Source of the DNA: Trichuris trichiura
Lineage: Eukaryota > Nematoda > Enoplea > Trichinellida > Trichuridae
DNA length: 64,000 nucleotides
Direction: 5' to 3'
Assembly: GCA_037903355.1 (NCBI GenBank)
Contig: JBAJFE010000026.1
Span: forward strand, 5,518,001-5,582,000
The position numbers and the translations under genes are program-made. Of the stretch, positions 23,510 through 33,571 are shown one piece after another. The notes beneath the pieces are model-generated. The model had not been told where the DNA came from and searched no databases. It worked only from the letters and a program-made list of their open reading frames with translations. Positions within the stretch are counted from its first letter, which is position 1. Each line of letters begins with the position of its first letter.

Positions 23510-26500
23510 AGAACGGTTCGTCATCGGCTGCGAACGGCATCCGGCGACCTTTGGATCTCTCCCTGAGCTGCAGCTTGCAAACAAACGGCAAAACCCCGAA
23601 GAAGAGAAAGCAGGTACTGCTTGTGTAGCATTCTAGACTGGGTAATTCAAGTACAGTGACCACGCTTTTAAATTTAAACGTATCAATATCAAGTGCGTAA
23701 AACATTATGCTAACTTAACTTTGGTTGGACAGTTCCACGTCTGAAAAAGGTTTCCTATTTCGATGCCTTCATATTATGTAGTGCGCATTTCTGTTGATAT
23801 AACTCTCTTAGTTTTATGCAGCAAGTTAAAAAGTTGAACTGCCGTCAGATGCATTCAGAAGATGGAAAGTTAAGCGTATCAATATGGGATTAGCAGCGAA
23901 TTTATGCTTGAGTACATGTGCAACGTAGAACACAGAAAAAGTAAATATGTAGTGTAGGACTAAAACAGGGCCTAATGGAAATGAATTCAAGCAACTAAAT
24001 AAAGAGGCTTTCACGTCGATTGATTATTCAATTAGGTTGTACCTGTTGCCGACTAGTTTTCCTGTTCGTTCGGACATGACAGGTTGGAAGGGCGCGCCCA
24101 CGCTAATTTTTCATCCGTGCGTCACCCCTATACGCGAACGCTACCACCCTTCGCGATCTGCTTTCATTCTTGGCCGCGCGCTCGTTTTGGGTGGTCGGAA
24201 GTTACGGCCTTCTTTCGGTTGCAATAAAGCGTCGCCTTTTTTCTCGACTCTGTCTGATCTCGCTCTCGCTAAGCGGGGCGGCAGTAACTTTGTTGCCCAA
24301 TCTTAGAACCAGCGCACTCTCGACCGGCAACAAATTGGTGCACCGGAGCCGGGAGACGATCAACGGTTGGTGTTTTCATCGGCGAAGCACTCCTAAGTCC
24401 ACGCACAGTACGATGTCAGAGCCTACACGCACGACTAGGGTTAGATCTCGTCGGCGCCTAGTGACAAGGGCGGGCCTGCACGCGTCGAGGCCCAACCGCC
24501 GCTTGTCTTCTCGTTCAGCGCCAGATCTATCACCACGGCCTGATGTTGTCGAGCTAGCGACGGGCATTGCCGAAGCTATTGGAAACCGCTTGGTTGCGCA
24601 GATAAGCTCCAGTATCGAAACTCTGCGCCTGGAGATGTCTTCATTGGCGACTCGTGAGCCGGAAGCGGCCTGTAGGAACGAACAGGGTGTTCGTCACGGA
24701 AGTCTCGATACGAGTGGCGTCAGAACTGTAGCTGATAGGATTCCTGACGGGCCGGCCGTTGTTTTAAGCCAGGTGGATTTGGGCACTCCAGGAACAAATC
24801 CAACACGACCGTCGTTGACTAACAATCAAGACTTCCACAGCAGTGAACATGCGATTAAAGGCGCATCATCGCTTGGCTATTGTCACCATCGATCTAGTTC
24901 CGTTAGTCATTGTGCATGTGCTGCCTGCCCGCAGGGTGACTGCCTTGATTTACGACGACGTCTCCCAAAACTTGAAATACCTCATTTCACTGGCAACCCG
25001 ATGGAATGGCCTATGTTTTTGTCAGCCTTTCAACAGTCCGTGCACAGTGTGTTGAATTCTGATGCTGATCGCCTGTGTATCCTCCGGGAACTGCTTTCCC
25101 CAGAGATACGTAAGTCGATGGCTAAGTACCTGTATGATCCCCGACAGTACAATCACGCGCTTGAAGTTCTCCAGCGTCGTTTCGGCGACCCGCAGCGAGT
25201 AGTTCACGCATGCCTGAAGTCCTTTGACACCTTGCGCCCATGGAGCGATTTTGACTATAACGGCCTTCGCGTGTTCTCACAAGAGCTGGAGGGCATCGTG
25301 TCTGTTTTATCTCTCGGCGGGCATGAGGTGGAAATTTGCTCGTCCAGTAACGTCAGTACCGTAGTTAAGAAGATGCCAAAACAGCTCAGGGATGACTGGG
25401 GTCGATTCGTTATGAAGAAAATTAAGCCAAGATTTCCGAATCTACGCGACTTGTCTGATTGGATCGGAGAACGTAGGGAAGCAGCAGATGTAGTTACCGA
25501 TGATTTGGATTCTGCACCCTACCGCTCAGTCCGTTCATCTTATGACAAAAGAAGAAAACTCCGCGTAATGGCCATGCCGACGTTAGCCGACACCTCGGTT
25601 CCCGTTTGCATATTGTGCAATGGTGAACATTCGCTTCCGTCGTGTCCTGTATTTATTGGCATGCGGGCTGAACAGCGGACTGAAGTCGTCAGGAGTAAGG
25701 CGTGCTGTTATCGTTGCCTACTAACGGGCCACACGGCCAAGCAGTGCGATACTCGCAACCGTTGCACCGAAGCTGGTTGCAATGCAACGCACCATCCAAT
25801 GCTACACGGCGCTCCGCGTCTCTTTGATAAGAAGCGATCGTCAGAAACTGCACGTCGCGAACAAAGCAAACACTATATGGGTTCCGTTTGCAATGAAAGG
25901 AAATCTCAGTGCCTATTGCCTATCGTTCCTTTGATGCTCGTCGCACCCGACGGGCGACGTTACCGTACACGCGCCCTTCTCGATAGCGGTAGCGAGGTGA
26001 GTATGTTACATTTGGATGTTGCAAACGCTCTCGGGTTGCATGGACCAAAGGAATCTTGCCGCTTTACGACCTTCTATGACCAACAACCATCCGTAAGAGT
26101 TCGACGTGTATCCTTCAAAATCGCGTCGACAGACGGTCTGTTTTCGTTAAACATCGAGGATGCCTACGCCGTGCCCAAGTTACAGTTGCCCACGCAAACT
26201 TTGGATGTAAACACTGCCGCACGAGATTTCCCGTTCCTTCGCTCTGTAACTATTGATACTGATGGGCCTTCAGACATTTGCTTGTTGATCGGAATGGACT
26301 ATCCGGCTGCACACGCAGTATTCGAGTCGAAGTTCGATCGAAAGAATCACTATGGTCCTCGCGCTATTTTAACGCCATTTGGTTGGTCTATAATTGGTCC
26401 CTTACCCTGCAAATTTGAAAGACCGCAAGAAAGGCACTGCTACCGTTTAGCAGCATACGATAGTTCGGACTCATCGGTCGCAGAACGGCTGTTGGACAAG

Positions 26501-29500
26501 TTCTTTAACTACGAACTGACTTGCGCTCCCTTGAGCAACGATAAGCCTGTCACTCCCGACGAGAAACGCGCTTGGCAGATCCTGGAAGAGACCACACAGT
26601 TCAATGGTGAGAGATACCAAGTTGGACTGCTGTGGAAGGATGACCAGCCGGATCTCCCTATCAACCGCGTTGCCGCGTTGCGAAGATTTGCTTACCTGGA
26701 GCGTCGTCTGAACGCTGATCCAGAAATGCGCCAAAGGTATATTAATGTAATGCAGGAATACATCAGTGCAGGCCACGCGAGAAAGTTGTCACCCTGCGAA
26801 CTCAACGCTGGAACACCAGGCCGCACGTGGTGGTTACCGCATCACCCAGTAGTAAATCCGAACAAACCGTCGAAATTGCGGATAGTTTTCGATGCCGCCG
26901 CAAGATTTAAAGGCGCGTCTCTCAATTCCGCGCTGCTGAAAGGCCCTGACCTTATAGGGAATATGGTTTGTGTTCTCCTCCGGTTCCGTCTATATTCTAT
27001 TGCGATCAGCAGCGATATTACTAAAATGTTTCACCAGGTTATGGTAAGACCGTCTGATCGCTCAGCATTACGTTTTGTCTGGAAGGAACCCGGATCTGAT
27101 CAACTGATCAGTGACTATGAAATGACAGTTCAGATTTTCGGTGCGACTTCCTCACCGGCAATTTGCGCGTACGCCCTGAGGAGAGCGGCTATGGATTCGG
27201 GCGACCGAGCTGAAATTATCACACGCCAAGTTATTGACCACTTTTATGTCGACAACTGGTTGTCTTCCTTTCAGTCCGAAACAGAAGCCGTTCAGGTGGC
27301 CACTGAATTGAGGACCGCCCTGGACCGAGCAGGCTTCAAGCTGTCACAATGGGCTTCCTCTAACGCCACCGTCATTAAAGCCGTCAGTGAAAACCCTTTA
27401 ACATCTGTGAACATGGACCTTGATTCAGTGCCTGTCGAGCGAACCCTCGGTCTTACATGGGACCCGAACAGAGACGGTTTCATACTGCATTTTAACGTCC
27501 AGTTGGGCAGTCGAACCAAGCGTGAAGTACTACGGACAATAGCTACTATGTTCGATCCACTGGGATTTCTTGAGCCAGTCACCCTACTCGCGAAGACCAT
27601 CATGCAGACCATTTGGAAATCAAAAATCGCCTGGGACGATCTCCTGCCACCAGCCATTATGGAACGCTGGCATCAATGGTCAGCGTCTTGCCTTGAAGCC
27701 GGTCCGCTGATCATTCGTCGTTGCATACTACCTACGACACACGCTTCCTCAGTCGAGTTGCACTTATTTGCTGACGCGTCGGAAGTTGGGTACGGAGCCG
27801 TGGCGTACTTACGACTTGTAGAGGACGCTAATATTAACGTCAGCTTTGTGATGGCGAAGTCACGAGTGGCACCGATTAAACCGATCACTACGCCTCGAAT
27901 GGAGCTTAATGCCGCAGTTATGGCGGTACGTTTGATGAACACGATCAAACGCGCTCTGCGTTTGAACTTTGATCAAATCATGTTCCATGTGGACTCGACC
28001 ACGGTACTGCGGTGGATACCTGCTACTTCGCGCCGTTTCCACACATATGTGCGGAACCGCATCGGCGAAATTCACGAATGCACTGTCCCCGACCAATGGC
28101 ACTACGTTCGTGGGAATGAAAACCCAGCAGACGACTGCAGCCGCGGTCTGTTTGCGTCAGAAATGCACTCTAATCATCGGTTTCTTCGAGGCCCAAGTTT
28201 TCTTTGGCGCGAACGTGAAACTTGGGCACCCGCGCCTGAGCTTTCAGTAACAAACGAGTCAAACGAGGATGATCCAGAGATCAAAACGGGAATTTGGACA
28301 GGGGTCGTCAAAATTGTGTTAGATCGCATAGACAAAATGGTCGAGAACGCCTCTCGACGTGAACGTCTTTTACGCACCACTTCGTATGTTCTACGTTTTG
28401 TTTCCAACTCGCGAGAAGTTAACAGAAACAACCGACGCAAAGGTCCGTTGTCCGTTGTTGAGATCGATGAAGCTTTCACTCTTCTCCTCCGCTTAATCCA
28501 AGCCCGTGCCTTCGGATCAGAAAGATGTGCGTTGTTGGAGAAACGCCACATCAGCAAAGGGTCGTCATTGCTTGCGCTGACCCCCTTTATAGATGAAAGG
28601 GGACTGCTACGTGTGGGTGGCCGATTGGATAAGGCCAAACTCCCGTTGGATTTTCGCCACCCGATTATAATTCCGCACGCTGAACGCCTTACCCAACTGA
28701 TTGTGTTAGATATCCATGCTAAAATCGCACATGCATCCACCGAGCGGACGCTGCACGAATTGCGGAAGCGTTTCTGGCTACCAAAGGGAAGAAGAGCCAT
28801 TCGTCGTGCAATTCGTCAGTGTGGATTCTGCAAGAAAGCCTCCGTACGACCGGTTGAGCCATTCATGGCCGGCCTACCGTTGGCTCGAGTCACACCAGGA
28901 CTCCCAGTGTTCACCAACTGTGGAGTGGATTATTTCGGTCCATTTGAAGTACTCGTCTTTCGAAGACGAGTAAAGCGTTGGGCATGCATGTTCACTTGCC
29001 TGGCGACACGAGCAGTTCATCTGGAAATGGCATACTCGCTAGACACGGACTCCTTCCTCGCTGCTATGTTTCGCTTTGAGCAACGCCGTGGAACGCCAGC
29101 CGCCTACTGGAGCGACAACGGCAGAAACTTTGTCGGCGCAGATCGAGAGCTGAAGAATCTTTTGCAACGTCTGGACCAAACGAAAATTACTGAACGTTTA
29201 TCTCTAAGAAGAGTCGTGTGGAACTTTATTCCGCCGAGCTGCCCACACATGGGCGGAGCTTGGGAAGCTCTGATACGGTCAGTGAAGCGCTCCTTAAATG
29301 TAGTGCTGCAAAGGCAAGTGTTGACGGATGAAATCCTTTTGACCGCGATAGTCCATGTTGAATGTATTATTAACGGGCGGCCATTAACATATCTGCCCTC
29401 CGAAAGCGGTGATCCACAACCATTAACGCCGAATCACCTGCTGATGGGAAGGTCTGTGCCAGACGTGGCACCAGATATTATTACTGCAGAAGATGTAAGC

Positions 29501-30853
29501 CTCAAGAAACGCTGGCGTCACGCGCAATTCTTGGCTAACCAATTTTGGAAACGTTGGATAAAGGAATACCTGCCGACGTTAATCAGCCGGAAAAAATGGT
29601 ACCGGACACAGAGAAATCTCCAGAATGGCGACGTCGTCATTATAATGGAAACAGATACGCCCCGTGGAAGTTGGCCACTTGGAAAAATACAAGAAGTGTT
29701 TCCCGGAAATGCTGGAGTCGTTCGTTCAGCTCTAGTACGGACGAACGGAGCCACCGTCCACCGGCCGGCGACAAAACTGTGCCTGCTAGAGTCGGCCGAC
29801 GAAGATGTGGACAGCCTATCAGTCCACAGGGCCGGCGGTGTTGCCGACTAGTTTTCCTGTTCGTTCGGACATGACAGGTTGGAAGGGCGCGCCCACGCTA
29901 ATTTTTCATCCGTGCGTCACCCCTATACGCGAACGCTACCACCCTTCGCGATCTGCTTTCATTCTTGGCCGCGCGCTCGTTTTGGGTGGTCGGAAGTTAC
30001 GGCCTTCTTTCGGTTGCAATAAAGCGTCGCCTTTTTTCTCGACTCTGTCTGATCTCGCTCTCGCTAAGCGGGGCGGCAGTAACTTTGTTGCCCAATCTTA
30101 GAACCAGCGCACTCTCGACCGGCAACAGTACCTTTTTATCAGTTTTTCAATTTAAAGTCCCTTCTTAAAAAACAGAGATAGGAACAAGAGGATAGTGTGC
30201 ATCGAGTTGTGCTGGTAGACGTTGGCCCCGATTAGTGTCCGCCAGTCTGTTTTACCTGAGTTTTACGTCAGTGGTGACATATTAATCCGCATTTTTATGT
30301 AATTGTGTTTTTCAAGTGTATTGCTTATTTCGACTGATTTTACGAACTTATGTTCTTAACTGACATGTAGAATATTTACGGGTCCAAAATTTTTGGTTTA
30401 GTTGGTTATTCTTGTTCAAATTTGTGTAAAAGCTTTGCTTACTTCTGTTGTTTATTTTAGCTCGACGCACTGCAGAATCATGATAAGACTAACTCGAGTT
30501 CGCACGAAGCGACTACGCGGCTTCCTAACTCGTCCTGTTTCCATGGACTGGGAGCAGTCTCATCGCACTATGGAAACCTGCTAACATCAGTTGACTTGGG
30601 TAATGGTTCCAATTGTTCGACAAATCCGTATGTGGCTGGAGCCGGTTTCAACCTTTCACTCTTATCAGGAGCTGACCGCAGTCGTTTGGCCGAGATGAGT
30701 ATGAAACGCTTTGAAGGCGATTTGCTGACAAAAAGACTATTTCAAATTGATGCTAGAGCTATCAGACAGCTCATTGCCAGTTACAGGGATGCAGCAGCTC
30801 TCCTCATTCGCACTGCAGACGAACTTGAATTGTTTGCTTCATCGAAGCCCTGA
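23510..30853 (+). CDS. NOL4: NOL4-family nuclear protein, last two exons (5' incomplete)
   Basis: Two exons: about 23510-23613 and 30461-30853, joined in phase 0 (...KKRKQ then LDALQNHDK). The intron is 6847 bp and most of it is the BEL element. The penultimate exon contains RRPLDLSLS, an exact PLDLS motif of the kind that binds the co-repressor CtBP, followed by a basic KTPKKRKQ nuclear-localisation-like run. The last exon ends with SMKR and then RAIRQLIASYRDAAALLIRTAD, closely matching the C-terminal helix of vertebrate NOL4/NOL4L (AVRQL..YRESA..LLRSADELE). NOL4 proteins are nuclear or nucleolar; their biochemical role is poorly known. Upstream exons, including the conserved Arg-rich block, were not located. 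The start of the penultimate exon is approximate. Confidence 0.65.
24039..24043 (+). repeat. Target site duplication, left copy (GTACC)
   Basis: GTACC immediately before the 5' LTR. The same five bases follow the 3' LTR at 30128-30132. Five-base duplications are usual for BEL/Pao integration. Confidence 0.95.
24044..24332 (+). repeat. 5' LTR of the intact BEL/Pao element (289 bp)
   Basis: Starts TGTTGCCGACTAG and ends CCGGCAACA, so the ends form a short inverted repeat. It is identical by eye to the 3' LTR over 289 bp. An AATAAA lies at 24223-24228, suitable as the LTR polyadenylation signal. Confidence 0.97.
24336..24353 (+). promoter_or_regulatory. Primer-binding site of the BEL element
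   Basis: TGGTGCACCGGAGCCGGG starts three bases after the 5' LTR; TGG pairs with the CCA end of a tRNA primer. The decayed copy has a related block at 11650. I did not identify the tRNA. Confidence 0.7.
24413..29851 (+). CDS. BEL/Pao Gag-Pol polyprotein
   Basis: Single frame of 1812 aa from the Met at 24413 (MSEPTRTTRVRSRRR), the first after the primer-binding site. An in-frame Met at 24170 is inside the LTR and unlikely to be used. Domains in order (residues approximate): gag DUF1759-like region with LPKLEIPHFTGNPMEW near 185; CCHC knuckle CYRCLLTGHTAKQC near 430; aspartic protease LLDSGSEVSML near 523; reverse transcriptase 820-960 (SSDITKMFHQV, GATSSPAICAYALRRA, catalytic FYVDN); RNase H 1115-1230 (LFADASE, HVDSTTVL); integrase zinc finger 1433-1475 (H, H, CGFCKK) and DDE core 1505-1620 (GVDYFG, WSDNGRNF, GGAWEALI); C-terminal DUF5641-like region with RWRHAQFLANQFWKRW. 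The last few codons and the TAG lie in the 3' LTR. No frameshift between gag and pol. Confidence 0.97.
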   Translation: MSEPTRTTRVRSRRRLVTRAGLHASRPNRRLSSRSAPDLSPRPDVVELATGIAEAIGNRLVAQISSSIETLRLEMSSLATREPEAACRNEQGVRHGSLDTSGVRTVADRIPDGPAVVLSQVDLGTPGTNPTRPSLTNNQDFHSSEHAIKGASSLGYCHHRSSSVSHCACAACPQGDCLDLRRRLPKLEIPHFTGNPMEWPMFLSAFQQSVHSVLNSDADRLCILRELLSPEIRKSMAKYLYDPRQYNHALEVLQRRFGDPQRVVHACLKSFDTLRPWSDFDYNGLRVFSQELEGIVSVLSLGGHEVEICSSSNVSTVVKKMPKQLRDDWGRFVMKKIKPRFPNLRDLSDWIGERREAADVVTDDLDSAPYRSVRSSYDKRRKLRVMAMPTLADTSVPVCILCNGEHSLPSCPVFIGMRAEQRTEVVRSKACCYRCLLTGHTAKQCDTRNRCTEAGCNATHHPMLHGAPRLFDKKRSSETARREQSKHYMGSVCNERKSQCLLPIVPLMLVAPDGRRYRTRALLDSGSEVSMLHLDVANALGLHGPKESCRFTTFYDQQPSVRVRRVSFKIASTDGLFSLNIEDAYAVPKLQLPTQTLDVNTAARDFPFLRSVTIDTDGPSDICLLIGMDYPAAHAVFESKFDRKNHYGPRAILTPFGWSIIGPLPCKFERPQERHCYRLAAYDSSDSSVAERLLDKFFNYELTCAPLSNDKPVTPDEKRAWQILEETTQFNGERYQVGLLWKDDQPDLPINRVAALRRFAYLERRLNADPEMRQRYINVMQEYISAGHARKLSPCELNAGTPGRTWWLPHHPVVNPNKPSKLRIVFDAAARFKGASLNSALLKGPDLIGNMVCVLLRFRLYSIAISSDITKMFHQVMVRPSDRSALRFVWKEPGSDQLISDYEMTVQIFGATSSPAICAYALRRAAMDSGDRAEIITRQVIDHFYVDNWLSSFQSETEAVQVATELRTALDRAGFKLSQWASSNATVIKAVSENPLTSVNMDLDSVPVERTLGLTWDPNRDGFILHFNVQLGSRTKREVLRTIATMFDPLGFLEPVTLLAKTIMQTIWKSKIAWDDLLPPAIMERWHQWSASCLEAGPLIIRRCILPTTHASSVELHLFADASEVGYGAVAYLRLVEDANINVSFVMAKSRVAPIKPITTPRMELNAAVMAVRLMNTIKRALRLNFDQIMFHVDSTTVLRWIPATSRRFHTYVRNRIGEIHECTVPDQWHYVRGNENPADDCSRGLFASEMHSNHRFLRGPSFLWRERETWAPAPELSVTNESNEDDPEIKTGIWTGVVKIVLDRIDKMVENASRRERLLRTTSYVLRFVSNSREVNRNNRRKGPLSVVEIDEAFTLLLRLIQARAFGSERCALLEKRHISKGSSLLALTPFIDERGLLRVGGRLDKAKLPLDFRHPIIIPHAERLTQLIVLDIHAKIAHASTERTLHELRKRFWLPKGRRAIRRAIRQCGFCKKASVRPVEPFMAGLPLARVTPGLPVFTNCGVDYFGPFEVLVFRRRVKRWACMFTCLATRAVHLEMAYSLDTDSFLAAMFRFEQRRGTPAAYWSDNGRNFVGADRELKNLLQRLDQTKITERLSLRRVVWNFIPPSCPHMGGAWEALIRSVKRSLNVVLQRQVLTDEILLTAIVHVECIINGRPLTYLPSESGDPQPLTPNHLLMGRSVPDVAPDIITAEDVSLKKRWRHAQFLANQFWKRWIKEYLPTLISRKKWYRTQRNLQNGDVVIIMETDTPRGSWPLGKIQEVFPGNAGVVRSALVRTNGATVHRPATKLCLLESADEDVDSLSVHRAGGVAD
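29839..30127 (+). repeat. 3' LTR of the intact BEL/Pao element (289 bp)
   Basis: Same sequence as 24044-24332 by eye. Contains the last codons and stop of the gag-pol frame at its start and an AATAAA in its middle. Followed by the right GTACC duplication at 30128-30132. Confidence 0.97.
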
Positions 30854-30878
30854 AGGATTAACACTCCCAAGAAGCTTC

Positions 30879-30884
30879 AATAAA
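30879..30884 (+). terminator. Poly(A) signal of the NOL4-like gene
   Basis: AATAAA 26 bp after the stop codon. Confidence 0.6.
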
Positions 30885-33571
30885 ACGGTGGGATAACTGC
30901 ATTCAGATTATTTTATTACCAAAAAAAGATCGTGTTGGTTTGCAGATATGTTAAGATTATTCATTAAAACTGTAAACCGTTTGTTTTATTCAGATAGGCT
31001 TCCTGTTTCTGAAAATTTAGCATTGTGCACTCGGATGATTATTCCAAGCACTTTTTCGTTGCAATTTAATTGATACAATCGCGGCACGTAGATAGTACGA
31101 CTCAATTTTGTTACGTTAACTTTAGAGGTCTTCGTCATTACAGCATTCGTATTTATGGAGTCTTAATTTTAGGAAATTGAAGCTATTCGTTCACACCCAT
31201 GAAAAATACGAAGAATGAATGATATGGTTCAGTGAATCGTATCGTAATTCTTCAAGAATAATGTCGAACCAAGAAGTGGATGTTGAATTTATTTGAATAA
31301 AAGCTTATGCAGCTGTGCTCAATCTTATGATCTCGGATGTTCTAGGTAATTTGTGAGATTCAACTTTTCTTCCCGTTCTTAAAGAGTTGCTAACAAACGC
31401 AGTTCCAACGAAATTAAAAAGTGAACTTCATTTTCGGAGGCTAAGTTTCAAGTTGGCAGTACAGATGAAATCTATTAAATGCATTAACAAAATCTTTTAA
31501 TTTTCATTGTAATTTATACGAAGATAATCGCTCATTAATAACATCAAAAAGATTCACGGATTTTTCCAGTCATGAATGCGTCTGGTCTTCAGCGCCTCTT
31601 CAGCGTCTTCAGTGTGTGATCAGACAAGCACGCAGCACGCTAAAGATGAAACACTCTCACGTCCCGAAGGCTCCACGGATCTTTTCGACGTTAAAAATAG
31701 ACTATTATTTTAGTGCAAATGATAATGAAATTTTAAAAAAGTATCAGAAAATGCTGTTTTCAAAACTTAAATGTTTTGGTTTAGTAAAAAGATGAAAGCG
31801 AAAATTCTGGAGATAACTGTTTCCATTTTCAGCCCTTAAAAAGCCTTTAATGGTGAAAACGGAGGTAATCACTAATTAGCTTTGACGGCATCGTCTTTAT
31901 CTTTTTTAAATTAAAACATTTATATTAGGTTCAATAAAAATAGGTTCAGATTTAACTTGGGAGTAGCTGACTTCAGGTACCTGAAAGCACGAAGTGAGAA
32001 GTAGTTAAAAACCCAAGAAGTGCTCATGGAACACTTACGAACACACGCAGTCCCAGATAATTAACTGTAAGACGGCTTTTGTTTCTTTTTCTCTCTTTTA
32101 GTCTGTTTTCCTGTTTCAGTGTAAGTAATCCTTACCACTTTGGCCATCGTTAGCTTTTAATTTACTGCTTTGTTTTACCATTTCTTTCAATCCACCTTAA
32201 TCGATCTCTCTGTTTTTCCTGAGTTATACATCAAGTATTTATTTTTTCGCGTTCATTGACTTTGGATTGTCTTATCGTCATTGTCTTTAGATTTTCTAAT
32301 CTATTAATTTCTTTAAACTTCTCATCTTAAGTCATACATAAGAGTGAGGAGTTGTGCAATCAGAAGTTAACGCCTGGTAAGTGTTCATTCTTCTGTCTTA
32401 ATTATCTCATAGCAACTGCAGCATTATAACTGGAAGCCACCACCTAAATGGACAAACCTCACATCTGCTAATTGTTTAGGTTATTTCTACGTTACATCCT
32501 TGATAAAAGTAATACAGTTCTTCTGCATATGTAGCGTACTTCATTGAAAAGAGATTATAGCTTGCAAACATTTGAATATAGCTTACTTTCTGTTCTAATT
32601 TTGCTATACGGCGGTTAAGGATACTTGTCAGATTTTTCAGAACTCTTTTCTCTCCGTTATACTGAGCCGTCACGCTCGGTACCCGAAAGACTTTATTTTA
32701 ACACCGCTGAAGACGGGTTTCGTTTGACCCGAAAGCTCTGGAAAATTAAAATTTTTCAACGGGACAAGTTTTCCGTAAAAGAAACTCAACATGAATAACA
32801 AGAAGCTGTGCTATATGCGACTTTCTGTTGCCACTGAAAGTGTGTTGAAAAAGAATAACACATTTGTGATCATCTCTATTGATCTTCTAACATTTCCGAT
32901 GTGCTGTTGCGTAAGCAATATTAAACTTAAATGGACTGCTCAGTCTGTTAAAATTCTGACCTGGCCACATTCATCCCAATAGACACTTTTAATAAATTCG
33001 CGTAAACTTTATTCTTCTGGCAATCAGCTTTGACATTTTACCGTCATATGCAGAAAATTGCGATTAGTAACAAGGGAAGAGAGACGTTACTTCAGAAGAT
33101 TGAAACTGCATATGATGTAGTGCAAATGATTTTGAGCTTGGTCGTTAGTTTATTCGTTTCGGTTTGCAGAACACAGAAAAGGCTTATGTATCCTACTCCC
33201 CGAAGTCTTCTCTCATTGACATTTATTAGCAGTGCGAAGTCAATCTTGTGACTGCTAAAGTGGCCTAAGCAATGGTCACATGTTAGTAATTCTTTAGTAG
33301 CATTCGATGTACATTACCTGAGGATAAACTAGAACAAGTTAATTTAGCTAGGCTTAGTAAATTCCATTGGAGAAATGCGCATCTGGGCTGAAGTAGCGCC
33401 CTGAAATGTTTCGATGATTGCCTAAGCCGGTTTCGACACCATTCAGTATTCATTTATTCAAAATTTAATAATTGCACCAGCTTGTGTAGATAGTCACTAA
33501 AATGCTGGTCCTTAATTTATTCATGATACTTGCTGTCATACCTCTTTTCTAGTAGGATTCCATCTTCATTG
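30885..33571. other. Intergenic region between convergent genes, no gene supported
   Basis: AT-rich. It holds one copy of the dispersed GCTGAAGACGGG-type repeat near 32704-32740 and short ORFs with no recognisable content. A TTTATT at 33453-33458 (AATAAA on the minus strand) is a possible polyadenylation signal for the channel gene. Confidence 0.35.

Larger units (their letters stand above)
24044..30127 (+). mobile_element. Intact BEL/Pao LTR retrotransposon (6084 bp)
   Basis: Complete structure: identical 289-bp LTRs, 5-bp GTACC duplication, primer-binding site, and one uninterrupted gag-pol frame reaching into the 3' LTR. It sits in the last intron of the NOL4-like gene, in the same orientation. 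Its base composition is visibly richer in G+C than its flanks. Identical LTRs and an undamaged frame argue for a recent insertion and possible activity. Confidence 0.97.

Noticed and set aside
24170..24412. Upstream 81-codon extension of the BEL gag-pol frame
   Set aside because: It starts inside the 5' LTR and crosses the primer-binding site; the first Met after that site (24413) is the sensible start. The matching ORFs at 30 kb are the same LTR sequence again.
27292..28800. Minus-strand ORFs of up to 208 codons inside the BEL pol
   Set aside because: Shadows of the G+C-rich pol frame; no recognisable domain.
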